Shown piece by piece: positions 42,021 through 50,689 of a stretch of 64,000 nucleotides of DNA. Made by a program: the position numbers and the translations under genes. The notes beneath the pieces are model-generated. The model saw only the letters and a list, made by a program, of their open reading frames with translations. It ran no database searches and was not told where the DNA came from. The DNA is from Kordia jejudonensis. Its GTDB lineage: Bacteria; Bacteroidota; Bacteroidia; Flavobacteriales; Flavobacteriaceae. Location: assembly GCF_001005315.1 (NCBI RefSeq), contig NZ_LBMG01000015.1, positions 1 to 64,000 on the forward strand. The letters run 5' to 3'. Within the stretch, counting starts at the first letter, position 1, and each line of letters begins with the position of its first letter.

Positions 42021-42878
42021 ATGAAGAAGTTAAAAATTGCTATTCAAAAATCGGGACGACTCAATGAAGATTCGCTCAAAATTTTAAAAGACTGCGGAAT
42101 TTCTATCGATAATGGAAAAGATCAACTCAAAGCTGCCGCACGAAACTTTCCACTAGAAGTTTTCTATCTTAGAAATGGAGACATTCCTCAATATTTACGC
42201 GATGGCGTTGTAGATATTGCCATCATTGGAGAAAATGTACTCATCGAAAAAGGAAACAACATTACCGTTGCCGAAAAACTTGGATTCTCCAAATGTAAAG
42301 TCTCACTCGCCATTCCAAAAAACGAAACTTACACTTCGGTAAAAGACTTTGAAGGGAAACGCATTGCGACTTCCTATCCAGAAACGGTAAAAGCATATTT
42401 AAAAGAAAAAGGCGTAACAGCAGATTTGCACATTATCAATGGTTCTGTAGAAATTGCGCCAAATATCGGATTGGCAGACGCCATTTGCGATATCGTTTCT
42501 AGTGGAAGCACATTATTCAAAAATAATCTCAAAGAAGTAGAAGTAATGCTAAAAAGTGAAGCTGTCTTGGCAGTTTCTCCAAAAATTGAAGCAGCAGAAA
42601 AGCAAATACTTCAAAAACTACAATTCCGAATCCAGTCGGTATTAACAGCGCGTTCCTCAAAATACATATTGCTCAATGCGCCAAACGATAAAATTGATGC
42701 CATCAGCAAAATATTACCAGTCTTAAAAAGTCCAACAATACTACCATTGGCGCAAGAAGGCTGGAGTTCATTACACTCTGTAATCAAAAAAGAAGACTTC
42801 TGGGATGTTATTGACGAACTCAAACGAAATGGTGCAGAAGGAATTTTAGTATGTCCAATCGAAAAAATGGTCCTCTAA
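42021..42878 (+). CDS. hisG: ATP phosphoribosyltransferase (long form)
   Basis: This enzyme performs the first step of histidine synthesis, joining ATP and PRPP. I set the start at ATG 42021 (MKKLKIAIQKSGRLNEDSL); the frame also has an ATG at 41985, but that lies in the T-run of the attenuator. The 285-residue product is the long HisG with its own C-terminal regulatory domain, so no HisZ is needed. The PRPP-binding loop DAICDIVSSGSTL is near 160-172, and the C-terminal PTILPLAQEGWSSLHSVI is the feedback domain. Its stop TAA overlaps the hisD ATG by one base. Confidence 0.94.
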   Translation: MKKLKIAIQKSGRLNEDSLKILKDCGISIDNGKDQLKAAARNFPLEVFYLRNGDIPQYLRDGVVDIAIIGENVLIEKGNNITVAEKLGFSKCKVSLAIPKNETYTSVKDFEGKRIATSYPETVKAYLKEKGVTADLHIINGSVEIAPNIGLADAICDIVSSGSTLFKNNLKEVEVMLKSEAVLAVSPKIEAAEKQILQKLQFRIQSVLTARSSKYILLNAPNDKIDAISKILPVLKSPTILPLAQEGWSSLHSVIKKEDFWDVIDELKRNGAEGILVCPIEKMVL

Positions 42879-44164
42879 TGAACAAAATATTCAATCCAAA
42901 ACCATCCACTTGGGCAACCATCTTAGAACGTCCAACGCAAACTGTCGACGATATCGAAGCGACGGTTTCTCAAATCTTTTCGGAAGTACAAAAAAACGGC
43001 GATCAAGCCATCAAAAAATATACATCGTTTTTCGACAATGTAAACTTAGATAATCTGGTTGTCAGTCAAGCTGAAATTGACGCTGCAAGCCTTGAAGTTT
43101 CTGCTGAATTGAAAAATGCAATTGCCGTCGCGAAAGCAAATATTACCAAATTTCATGAAGCACAACAAACTCCAAAAGTTGAACTAGAAACGACAGAAGG
43201 TGTTCGATGCTGGCAAGAAAAAAGAGCCATCCAAAAAGTCGGATTGTACATTCCTGGTGGAACTGCGCCATTATTTTCAACCATTTTAATGTTGGCAGTT
43301 CCTGCAAAAATTGCTGGTTGTAACGAAATTATCTTGTGCACGCCACCAAGCAAAGAAGGCAATGTAAATCCAGCAATACTGTACACGGCACAATTGTGTG
43401 GAATTACCAAAATATACAAAGTTGGAGGAATTCAAGCCATTGCAGGAATGACGTTTGGTACAGAAACCATCGCGAAAGTGTACAAAATATTTGGACCTGG
43501 AAACCAATTTGTAACTGTCGCAAAACAATTGGCAACCAAATACGGAGTTGCTATCGACATGCCTGCCGGACCAAGTGAATTATTGGTAGTCGCAGACGAA
43601 TCGGCCAATGCAGACTTTGTAGCTTCCGACTTACTAAGTCAAGCTGAACACGGAACGGACAGTCAAGTAGTATTGGTGACTACATCCGAGAACTTTCTCA
43701 CGGAAGTGGAAAACGCCATCGCAACACAATTAGCAGCATTACCGAGAAAAGAAATTGCTACAAAAGCAATAGAAAACTCAAAACTAATCTATGTTGAAAA
43801 TGATGAAATCGCACTAGATTTAATCAACGAATACGGTCCTGAACACTTTATTATCTGTGTAAATGATGAAAACTTCTACACAAACGGAATTCAAAACGCA
43901 GGTTCTGTCTTTGTTGGAAATTACACGCCCGAAAGTGCTGGCGATTATGCATCTGGAACCAATCACACCTTGCCAACAAACGGATATGCAAAAGCCTATT
44001 CGGGAGTAAATTTGGCAAGTTTTCAAAAAAGTGTCACGTTTCAAAAAATATCAAAACAAGGAATTCAAAACATTGGAAACGCTATTGAACTCATGGCAGA
44101 AGCCGAAGGTTTACAAGCGCACAAAAACGCAGTTACACTCAGATTAGAAGAACTAAAAAAGTAA
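42878..44164 (+). CDS. hisD: Histidinol dehydrogenase
   Basis: This zinc enzyme performs the last two oxidations, histidinol to histidine. The start at ATG 42878 (MNKIFNPKPSTWATILERP) overlaps the hisG stop by one base and gives 428 residues, the normal length; the longer frame from 42851 would run well into hisG. The signatures VGLYIPGGTAPLFSTILM, DMPAGPSELLVVADESANAD with SQAEHGTDSQ (zinc Gln/His) and GPEHFIICV are all present. Confidence 0.95.
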   Translation: MNKIFNPKPSTWATILERPTQTVDDIEATVSQIFSEVQKNGDQAIKKYTSFFDNVNLDNLVVSQAEIDAASLEVSAELKNAIAVAKANITKFHEAQQTPKVELETTEGVRCWQEKRAIQKVGLYIPGGTAPLFSTILMLAVPAKIAGCNEIILCTPPSKEGNVNPAILYTAQLCGITKIYKVGGIQAIAGMTFGTETIAKVYKIFGPGNQFVTVAKQLATKYGVAIDMPAGPSELLVVADESANADFVASDLLSQAEHGTDSQVVLVTTSENFLTEVENAIATQLAALPRKEIATKAIENSKLIYVENDEIALDLINEYGPEHFIICVNDENFYTNGIQNAGSVFVGNYTPESAGDYASGTNHTLPTNGYAKAYSGVNLASFQKSVTFQKISKQGIQNIGNAIELMAEAEGLQAHKNAVTLRLEELKK

Positions 44165-44180
44165 AACTGTCATTCCTGCG

Positions 44181-44207
44181 TGTCACATCGAGCGCAGTCG
44201 AGATGCA
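44181..44207. repeat. Short palindromic interspersed element before hisC
   Basis: This is a 27-base element centred on ATCGAGCGCAGTCGAGAT, an imperfect palindrome. A copy with a single difference lies inside hisA (48209-48235), and a shorter relative at 51820-51836. It is preceded by GTCATTCCTGCG, the start of another repeat type. Confidence 0.85.
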
Positions 44208-44232
44208 TTCGAAACAACAAAGTAACAATCAA

Positions 44233-45279
44233 ATGGTCAACATAGAAAATCTCATCAGAGAAAACATAAAATCACTCAAACCATATTCATCTGCTAGAGA
44301 CGAATACAAAGCTTCGGGAAGCGATATGGTATTTTTAGACGCTAACGAAAACCCGTATGAAAATGGTGTCAATCGTTATCCAGATCCAAAACAAAAAGAC
44401 GTTAAAATTGCGCTTGGAAATGTAAAAAATTGCAATCCAGAAAACATTGTTTTAGGGAATGGAAGTGATGAAATTCTCGATTTGATTTTCAGAGCGTTTT
44501 GTGAGCCAAAAGAAGACAATATCATCATATTGCCACCAACCTACGGAATGTACAAAGTGTTGGCAGGCATCAACAATATAGACATCAAAGAAGTATTGTT
44601 GACAACATCATTTCAACCCAAAGCTGAGGAAATACTGAACGTAGCAGATGAAAACAGTAAAATCTTGTTTTTATGTTCGCCAAACAATCCAACAGGAAAT
44701 AGTTTTGACAACGCAACGGTTGAAAAATTACTCAAAGAATTTAAAGGAATTATAGTGATAGACGAAGCATATATAGACTTTTCTGGTCATGAAAGTTGGT
44801 TGAATCGACTGGAAGAATTTCCAAATCTTATTGTCACACAAACGCTGTCAAAAGCGTATGGAATGGCTGGTATAAGACTAGGAATCTGTTATGCTTCGCT
44901 CACTATTGTTGACATTTTAAATAGAATAAAACCGCCATATAACGTAAATTTGCTCACACAAGCACACGCTTTAAAACGGATATTAGCTCAAGAAACGGTA
45001 GAACTTGAAATTGCAAAACTCAAACAAAACAAAATACAACTTGAAAATGCGTTAAAAGAAGTAAATTTTATAAAAAAAATATATCCTTCTGACGCAAATT
45101 TTATACTCGTAAAAGTAGATGACGCAAATTTACGATACGAGCAACTCATACAAAAAGGCATTGTAATTCGAAACCGAACGACACAACCTTTATGTGAAAA
45201 TTGTTTACGATTTACGGTTGGGACTGCCATTGAAAATCAAAGATTAATCGAGGAGTTAATTGCTATTAATGTATCATGA
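44233..45279 (+). CDS. hisC: Histidinol-phosphate aminotransferase
   Basis: This PLP enzyme converts imidazole-acetol phosphate to histidinol phosphate. I choose ATG 44233 (MVNIENLIRENIKSLKPYSS); the frame's first ATG at 44203 falls inside the interspersed element and gives an unrelated head. The 348-residue protein has DANENPYENGVNRYPDP, the PLP motifs CSPNNPTGNSF and IVIDEAYIDF, the Schiff-base Lys in TLSKAYGMAGIRLG near 212, and RFTVGTAIENQ near the end. Confidence 0.94.
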   Translation: MVNIENLIRENIKSLKPYSSARDEYKASGSDMVFLDANENPYENGVNRYPDPKQKDVKIALGNVKNCNPENIVLGNGSDEILDLIFRAFCEPKEDNIIILPPTYGMYKVLAGINNIDIKEVLLTTSFQPKAEEILNVADENSKILFLCSPNNPTGNSFDNATVEKLLKEFKGIIVIDEAYIDFSGHESWLNRLEEFPNLIVTQTLSKAYGMAGIRLGICYASLTIVDILNRIKPPYNVNLLTQAHALKRILAQETVELEIAKLKQNKIQLENALKEVNFIKKIYPSDANFILVKVDDANLRYEQLIQKGIVIRNRTTQPLCENCLRFTVGTAIENQRLIEELIAINVS

Positions 45280-45437
45280 ATGTCATTCCTGCGAAAGCAG
45301 GAATTCAAAAAATAAAGAATAGAATGCTGAAACAAGTTCAGTATAAAAACACACAAAATACGTCATACTGAACTTGATTCAGTATCACATAAAAAACTAA
45401 AAATAGATTCCTGTCTTCGCAGGAATAACAAAACATT
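45280..45437. repeat. hisC-hisB spacer packed with four hairpin repeats
   Basis: In order: ATTCCTGC-GAAA-GCAGGAAT (45285-45304), ATGCTGAA...TTCAGTAT (45324-45344), ATACTGAA...TTCAGTAT (45365-45385, a near inverted copy of the previous one) and ATTCCTG...CAGGAAT (45407-45426). The first and last form one family and the middle two another. hisB starts 11 bases later. Confidence 0.85.
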
Positions 45438-46574
45438 ATGAAAAGAAAAGTACTATTCATAGATCGTGATGGAACGATCATCAAAGAACCAGCAGACGAA
45501 CAAATAGACAGTTTTGAAAAACTAGAATTCTACCCGAAAGCGTTGTCTGCATTGCGAAAAATTGCAAAAGAACTTGATTTTGAGTTGGTTATGATTACCA
45601 ATCAAGATGGTTTGGGAACAGACGTATATCCTGAAAATACATTTTGGCCAGTGCATAACTTTATCTTGCAAACGCTTGAAGGCGAAGAAATTGTTTTTGA
45701 TAAAATTGTCATTGATAGAACATTTGCAAAAGATAACGCACCGACACGTAAACCAAACACAGGTTTGCTAACGGAATATTTCTCGGAAACATACGACTTG
45801 AAAAATTCATTCGTAATTGGCGATCGTTTAACAGACATTGAATTGGCAAAAAATCTAGGTTCAAAAGGAATCTATATCAATGATGAAACGTTTTTAGGAA
45901 CAGATGAAATTACGGTAAAACGTTCAGATTTAGATGAATATATAGGTTTAGAATCGAACGATTGGGATGAAATTTACGCGTTTCTAAAAGCAAAAGAACG
46001 TACAGCTTCGTTGACACGTAATACGAACGAAACGAAAATTCAAATCGATTTGAATTTAGACGGAACAGGAAAATCAAACATAGAAACAGGAATTGCGTTC
46101 TTCGATCACATGTTAGACCAAATTGCACGTCACGGGCAATTAGATTTAGACATTACGGTAAAAGGCGATTTAGAAGTTGACGAACATCACACGATTGAAG
46201 ATACAGCAATTGCCTTAGGCGAAGTATTCGCGGAAGCGTTAGGAAACAAATTGGGCATAGAACGTTACGGTTTCTGTTTACCAATGGACGATTGTTTAGC
46301 ACAAGTAGCCATTGACTTCGGCGGAAGAAACTGGTTGGTTTGGGAAGCAGATTTTAAACGTGAAATGATTGGAAAAATGCCAACGGAAATGTTTTATCAC
46401 TTCTTCAAATCGTTTACAGACGGAGCAAAAGCAAACCTAAACATCAAAGCAGAAGGAACAAATGAACATCACAAAATTGAAGCTATTTTCAAATCATTTG
46501 CAAAAGCCATCAAAGCTGCTGTAAAACGCGATGTGGAAAAAATGATATTGCCATCAACCAAAGGAATGCTCTAG
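45438..46574 (+). CDS. hisB: Bifunctional histidinol-phosphatase / imidazoleglycerol-phosphate dehydratase
   Basis: This is a 378-residue fusion. Residues 1-165 are a HAD phosphatase with nucleophile FIDRDGTII (Asp9, Asp11), TNQDG near 54 and [15 protein letters not shown] near 130. Residues 190-378 are the manganese IGPD domain, with the three ligand clusters [31 protein letters not shown] and [14 protein letters not shown]. The phosphatase half lacks the four-residue zinc-binding Cys/His loop of the E. coli enzyme; [15 protein letters not shown] stands at its place, which I believe is normal for Bacteroidota. Confidence 0.95.
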   Translation: MKRKVLFIDRDGTIIKEPADEQIDSFEKLEFYPKALSALRKIAKELDFELVMITNQDGLGTDVYPENTFWPVHNFILQTLEGEEIVFDKIVIDRTFAKDNAPTRKPNTGLLTEYFSETYDLKNSFVIGDRLTDIELAKNLGSKGIYINDETFLGTDEITVKRSDLDEYIGLESNDWDEIYAFLKAKERTASLTRNTNETKIQIDLNLDGTGKSNIETGIAFFDHMLDQIARHGQLDLDITVKGDLEVDEHHTIEDTAIALGEVFAEALGNKLGIERYGFCLPMDDCLAQVAIDFGGRNWLVWEADFKREMIGKMPTEMFYHFFKSFTDGAKANLNIKAEGTNEHHKIEAIFKSFAKAIKAAVKRDVEKMILPSTKGML

Positions 46575-46760
46575 GAAATTATAAATGTAGAATACTAAAT
46601 TTTAAATGTAAAAGTGGACTCTGAAACGAATACATGTCAAGATTTAGAAACGTCATTTCGAGTGATTTTCGCAGAAAATTGTATCGAGAAGTACTCGGAA
46701 ACTATAAATGTTGAATAAAAACAACCTAACAGCCAAAACCCAATACCCAAAAGCTAATAA
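46575..46760. repeat. hisB-hisH spacer with interspersed palindrome
   Basis: It contains TATAAATGT(A/T)GAAT-type phrases that recur in the later spacers. A palindromic element lies at about 46652-46692 (GTCATTTCGAG, ATTTTC-GCA-GAAAAT hairpin, ATCGAGAAG). No gene or terminator seen. Confidence 0.7.
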
Positions 46761-47342
46761 ATGAAAACAGTCATCATAAATTACGGCGCAGGAAACATTC
46801 AAAGCATCAAATTTGCATTGCAACGATTGGGCGTGGAAGCAGTTTTGAGTAACAATGTGGAGGAAATTCGAAATGCCGACAAAGTCATCTTTCCAGGTGT
46901 AGGCGAGGCGAGTAGTGCCATGAAGAAACTTCGTGAAAGCAAACTTGATCGCGTAATTCCAACACTTACGCAACCAGTTTTAGGAATCTGTTTAGGAATG
47001 CAACTCATGTGCAATGCTTCAGAAGAAGGAAATACAAAAGGTTTGGGAATATTTGACACAGATGTCGTTCGTTTTTCAGAGAATGTAAAAGTGCCACAAA
47101 TTGGTTGGAATACAATTCAAAATCTAGAAAGTCCTTTGTTTAATGACGTTCGAGAAAATGAATACATGTATTTAGTGCACAGTTATTACGCTGAAAAATC
47201 AAGTGAAATGATCGCAGAAAGTGAATATGACATCAAATATGCATCTGCTTTACAAAAAAATAACTTTTACGGAGTACAATTTCATCCTGAAAAAAGTAGC
47301 AAAGCTGGAAGTAAAATTCTTGAGAACTTTTTGAAACTGTAA
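46761..47342 (+). CDS. hisH: Imidazole glycerol phosphate synthase, glutamine amidotransferase subunit
   Basis: This 193-residue class I amidotransferase supplies ammonia to HisF through a tunnel. The catalytic Cys is in LGICLGMQLMCNAS near 77, with the His/Glu in GVQFHPEKSSKAG near 178-180. The oxyanion-side GAGNIQSIKFALQRLG start is typical. Its partner HisF is encoded 1.1 kb downstream, after hisA, in the usual hisHAF order. The spacer before it is 186 bases and the one after it is 288 bases, both repeat-rich. Confidence 0.95.
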   Translation: MKTVIINYGAGNIQSIKFALQRLGVEAVLSNNVEEIRNADKVIFPGVGEASSAMKKLRESKLDRVIPTLTQPVLGICLGMQLMCNASEEGNTKGLGIFDTDVVRFSENVKVPQIGWNTIQNLESPLFNDVRENEYMYLVHSYYAEKSSEMIAESEYDIKYASALQKNNFYGVQFHPEKSSKAGSKILENFLKL

Positions 47343-47373
47343 TGCGACAATTTAATTAAAAAAGATACTTTTT

Positions 47374-47464
47374 AAGAGCCAAGAGCCAAGAGCCAAGAGC
47401 CAAGAGCCAAGAGCCAAGAGCCAAGAGCCAAGAGCCAAGAGCCAAGAGCCAAGAGCCAAGACCC
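47374..47464. repeat. Heptamer tandem repeat AAGAGCC x12
   Basis: Twelve perfect copies run from 47374 to 47457, and a thirteenth reads AAGACCC. It lies in the hisH-hisA spacer (47343-47630), otherwise filled by TTGAAATTATAAATGTTGAA-type phrases. A heptamer array of this purity is expected to slip during replication. Confidence 0.95.
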
Positions 47465-47522
47465 AAGAATGTTGAAATTATAAATGTTGAATGCTAAATT
47501 TTAAATGTAAAAAAGTAAATTT

Positions 47523-47570
47523 CAACTAAACAACTAAACAACTAAACAACTAAACAACTAAACAACTAAA
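47523..47570. repeat. Octamer tandem repeat CAACTAAA x6
   Basis: Six perfect copies lie 61 bases before hisA. The same octamer recurs after 49433 before hisIE and once at 49263. Confidence 0.93.
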
Positions 47571-47630
47571 CAACAAAGCGAGTAAAACGAGCAATCTAAA
47601 ATCTCAATACTAAAACCTCAATACGATATA

Positions 47631-48386
47631 ATGAGAATAATTCCCGCAATAGATATCATCGATGGAAAATGTGTCCGATTATCCAAAGGCGATTACAACA
47701 CAAAAAAAATATACAACGAAAGTCCTTTAGAAGTGGCTAAACAATTTGAAGATGCTGGAATTCAGTATTTACATATGGTAGATTTGGATGGCGCAAAAGC
47801 AAAACACATTGTCAACTATAAAGTGCTAGAGCAAATGGCTACGCAAACAAATTTACAAATTGATTTTGGTGGCGGATTAAAAACGGATGAAGACTTACAC
47901 GTAGCTTTTGAAAGTGGTGCCAAACAAATTACGGGCGGAAGTATTGCTGTAAAAAATCCAGAAACATTCACAAAATGGATTCAAAAATACGGAAGTCAGA
48001 AAATCATTTTGGGCGCAGATGCAATGGATGAAAAAATCGCCATCAGCGGTTGGCAAGAAGAAAGTACGGAAGAATTGATTCCGTTTATTCAAAAATATCA
48101 GCAAAAAGGAATTCAATACGTTATTTGTACAGACATTGCTAAAGACGGCATGTTAGAAGGTCCATCGTTTGATTTATATGAAAAAATCTTAAAAAACTGT
48201 ACGCAAAATGTCACATCGAGCGCTGTCGAGATGCAATCAAACTCAATAAAACTCATCGCTTCAGGCGGAATCTCAACTTTTGATGAATTGCCAAAACTAA
48301 AAGAATTAGGTTGTGAAGGTGTCATTATCGGAAAAGCTATTTACGAAAACAGAATCTCACTCAAGCAACTTGAAACCTTACTATAA
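47631..48386 (+). CDS. hisA: ProFAR isomerase with an inserted repeat-derived segment
   Basis: This 251-residue TIM-barrel enzyme of histidine synthesis has Asp8 in [14 protein letters not shown] and the second catalytic Asp in [16 protein letters not shown], plus [11 protein letters not shown] and [14 protein letters not shown] at the phosphate sites. Between the sixth strand ([20 protein letters not shown]) and the seventh (KLIASGG) there are about 13 more residues than in E. coli HisA. The extra stretch [15 protein letters not shown] is encoded by the palindromic element found before hisC. The frame is intact and the catalytic parts are present, so the enzyme is probably active. Confidence 0.93.
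   Translation: MRIIPAIDIIDGKCVRLSKGDYNTKKIYNESPLEVAKQFEDAGIQYLHMVDLDGAKAKHIVNYKVLEQMATQTNLQIDFGGGLKTDEDLHVAFESGAKQITGGSIAVKNPETFTKWIQKYGSQKIILGADAMDEKIAISGWQEESTEELIPFIQKYQQKGIQYVICTDIAKDGMLEGPSFDLYEKILKNCTQNVTSSAVEMQSNSIKLIASGGISTFDELPKLKELGCEGVIIGKAIYENRISLKQLETLL
48209..48235. repeat. Interspersed palindromic element inside hisA
   Basis: These 27 bases differ at one position from the element at 44181-44207 and are in frame within hisA, encoding VTSSAVEMQ. Confidence 0.9.
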
Positions 48387-48396
48387 TATGTTTGTC

Positions 48397-48416
48397 ATTT
48401 CTGCGTAGGCAGGAAT
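48397..48416. repeat. Hairpin repeat in the hisA-hisF spacer
   Basis: ATTTCTGC-GTAG-GCAGGAAT belongs to the same family as the ATTCCTGC hairpins before hisB. Confidence 0.75.
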
Positions 48417-48455
48417 TCACAATCATTCAATCATTGAATTTTTAAATCAAATAAA

Positions 48456-49211
48456 ATGCTCACAAAAAGAATCATTCCGTGTTTAGATATCAAAAACGGA
48501 CGCACGGTAAAAGGTGTCAACTTTGTCAATCTTCGTGATGCTGGCGATCCTGTAGAATTGGCGAAAATATACGCTGATGAAGGTGCTGACGAACTTGTTT
48601 TTTTGGACATTTCGGCAACAGAGGAACGCAGAAAAACATTGCAAAAGTTGGTTTTAGATGTAGCTTCACAGGTTGACATTCCATTTACAGTTGGTGGCGG
48701 AATTTCAGCAGTAGCAGATGTAGATCGTTTATTAAAAGCGGGCGCAGACAAGGTTTCTATCAATTCGGCCGCCGTAAAACGTCCTGAACTCATCAACGAA
48801 TTGGCGTCAAAATTTGGAAATCAATGTATTGTTGTTGCTATTGATGCAAAACAAATTGATGGCGAATGGATTGTACATTTAGTTGGTGGAAAAATGCCAA
48901 CGGACATCAAACTATTCGATTGGGCAAAAGAAGTGGAACAACGTGGCGCGGGAGAAATTTTATTTACATCGATGGACAATGATGGAACAAAAGACGGATT
49001 TGCCAATGAAGCGTTGGCGAAACTATCAGAAATCGTCAACATTCCAATAATAGCTTCTGGTGGCGCAGGAAATATGCAACACTTTACGGATACTTTCGTA
49101 GCTGGAAAAGCTGATGCAGCATTGGCAGCAAGCGTATTTCATTTCAAAGAAATTGGCATTCCTGAACTCAAACAAAACCTAAAAGAAAACGGAATCAATG
49201 TGAGGTTATAA
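48456..49211 (+). CDS. hisF: Imidazole glycerol phosphate synthase, cyclase subunit
   Basis: This 251-residue TIM barrel is the partner of HisH; it forms imidazole glycerol phosphate and releases AICAR. The catalytic Asp11 is in [15 protein letters not shown] and Asp130 in [13 protein letters not shown]. The phosphate-binding loops [14 protein letters not shown] and [14 protein letters not shown] are present, as is the [16 protein letters not shown] segment conserved in HisF. Length is standard and no insertion is seen, unlike the neighbouring hisA. Confidence 0.96.
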   Translation: MLTKRIIPCLDIKNGRTVKGVNFVNLRDAGDPVELAKIYADEGADELVFLDISATEERRKTLQKLVLDVASQVDIPFTVGGGISAVADVDRLLKAGADKVSINSAAVKRPELINELASKFGNQCIVVAIDAKQIDGEWIVHLVGGKMPTDIKLFDWAKEVEQRGAGEILFTSMDNDGTKDGFANEALAKLSEIVNIPIIASGGAGNMQHFTDTFVAGKADAALAASVFHFKEIGIPELKQNLKENGINVRL

Positions 49212-49270
49212 ATGCTAAATGTTAATTATAAATGTTGAATTTTAAATGTGAAAGATTAGTTTCAACTAAA

Positions 49271-49354
49271 CATAGAACATAGAACATAGAACATAGAACA
49301 TAGAACATAGAACATAGAACATAGAACATAGAACATAGAACATAGAACATAGAA
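49271..49354. repeat. Heptamer tandem repeat CATAGAA x12
   Basis: Twelve perfect copies lie in the hisF-hisIE spacer (49212-49498), followed by CAAAGA. The rest of the spacer holds TTGAATGTTGAATG phrases and three CAACTAAA units. The copy number equals that of the AAGAGCC array. Confidence 0.95.
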
Positions 49355-49498
49355 CAAAGATTAACGAATGTTGAAATTATAAATGTAAAATGCTAAATGT
49401 TGAATGTTGAATGTTGAATGTAAAAAAATTATTTTCAACTAAACAACTAAACAACTAAACAACTAGCAATCTCAATGCTAAAATCTCAATACTTGAAA

Positions 49499-50098
49499 AT
49501 GAACATCAATTTCAATAAAAATAACGACGGATTAGTGCCTGTCATCATTCAAGACAACGAAACAAAAAATGTGTTAATGTTGGGTTATATGAATGAAGAA
49601 GCACATGCTAAAACATTGGAAACAAATAAAGTAACCTTTTTTAGCAGAACAAAACAGCGTTTGTGGACAAAAGGCGAAGAAAGTGGAAATTTTCTTAATG
49701 TCGTAAGTATTCAAAATGATTGTGATGAAGACACTTTACTCATCAAAGTAACTCCTGTTGGTCCTACATGTCACAAAGGTTCAGACACTTGTTGGAATGA
49801 AGAAAACACAACTTCTTTTGGCTTTTTAGACAAACTTGAAGAAACAATTCAAAACCGCAAAGAAAACAAAGAAGATGAAAAAAGTTATGTCGCTTCACTA
49901 TTCCGAAAAGGCATCAATAAAATTGCACAAAAAGTAGGCGAGGAAGCGGTCGAAGTAGTCATTGAAGCCAAAGATGATAATGATAATTTATTTTTAGACG
50001 AAAGTGCAGATTTACTATTTCATTACCTAATTTTATTGCAAGCAAAAGGCTACAAACTCAATGATATTGTAAATGTTTTGAAATCTCGTGAGAAATAG
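49499..50098 (+). CDS. hisIE: Bifunctional phosphoribosyl-AMP cyclohydrolase / phosphoribosyl-ATP pyrophosphatase
   Basis: These are the second and third steps of histidine synthesis in one 199-residue chain. Start ATG 49499 (MNINFNKNNDGLVPVIIQD) fits the family; the frame's earlier ATG at 49475 adds an atypical head. HisI spans about 1-110, with FFSRTKQRLWTKGEESGNFL and the zinc/magnesium residues in NDCDEDTLL and PTCHKGSDTCW. HisE spans about 115-199, with the helical motif KVGEEAVEVVIEAKDDN and ESADLLFHYLILL. It is the last gene of the operon. Confidence 0.95.
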   Translation: MNINFNKNNDGLVPVIIQDNETKNVLMLGYMNEEAHAKTLETNKVTFFSRTKQRLWTKGEESGNFLNVVSIQNDCDEDTLLIKVTPVGPTCHKGSDTCWNEENTTSFGFLDKLEETIQNRKENKEDEKSYVASLFRKGINKIAQKVGEEAVEVVIEAKDDNDNLFLDESADLLFHYLILLQAKGYKLNDIVNVLKSREK

Positions 50099-50226
50099 TG
50101 AATTGGAAATGTTGCATGTTAAATGTTGAATTTCAATTTCTCATAACTCAAAACAAGCAAACTCACAGCAAAATTACGCGTTTTGTAAATTTTAGCCTAT
50201 TATTGCAAAGTATTCAATAGAAAACC

Positions 50227-50610
50227 ATGTTCGAACAACTATTTTACAAAGCAATTCTTAGCTACAAAGCGCAATCGAAAAAAAGAAAGCATACCAAAAT
50301 TGTTTCGTTGGCAACAGCGTACATTTCCTTCTTAGAATTGAGCATTCTATGTGTGTTAAGTATTGTATTAGTCAGAGCGACGAACAGTAGTTTTTTTCTA
50401 TTTTATGAAGCGTACACACTCATATTTTATATAGCGTTAGCAGGATTTGTGCTATACATATTTAATTCCATGTATTTCAATGGAAAACGCTTACTACAAA
50501 TCAAAAATAGAGCCATCAAAGACAAAGTCACAGCTACTGAAATCTGGAAACTTTGGGCAATTCCTTTGGTCATAGTTGGTTTAGGCTTCATATTACTAAA
50601 AGCAACTTAA
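50227..50610 (+). CDS. Small membrane protein of unknown function
   Basis: This is a 127-residue protein with about three predicted helices (near 28-48, 58-80 and 105-124) and basic ends. It has no recognisable motif. It lies between the histidine operon and the TruA-like gene on the same strand. The spacer before it (50099-50226) is AT-rich with no clear terminator, so read-through from the his operon is possible. Similar small proteins occur beside MsbA-type transporters in other Flavobacteriia, but none is present here. Confidence 0.7.
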   Translation: MFEQLFYKAILSYKAQSKKRKHTKIVSLATAYISFLELSILCVLSIVLVRATNSSFFLFYEAYTLIFYIALAGFVLYIFNSMYFNGKRLLQIKNRAIKDKVTATEIWKLWAIPLVIVGLGFILLKAT

Positions 50611-50689
50611 AAATTAGCTTTGAAATATTTGTAGTTCAAATTAACAAATTCACAACTCAACAAATCCACGAATCCACAAACCAACAATA

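Noticed and set aside
42851-42877. Earlier ATG for hisD inside hisG
   Set aside because: It would overlap hisG by 28 bases; the TAATG junction start fits the family better.
43286-43578. Open frames on both strands within hisD
   Set aside because: They lie wholly inside a well-supported gene and show no recognisable protein features; the same holds for the other antisense frames in core genes.
44203-44232. Earlier ATG for hisC
   Set aside because: It lies in the interspersed element and adds a non-conserved head.
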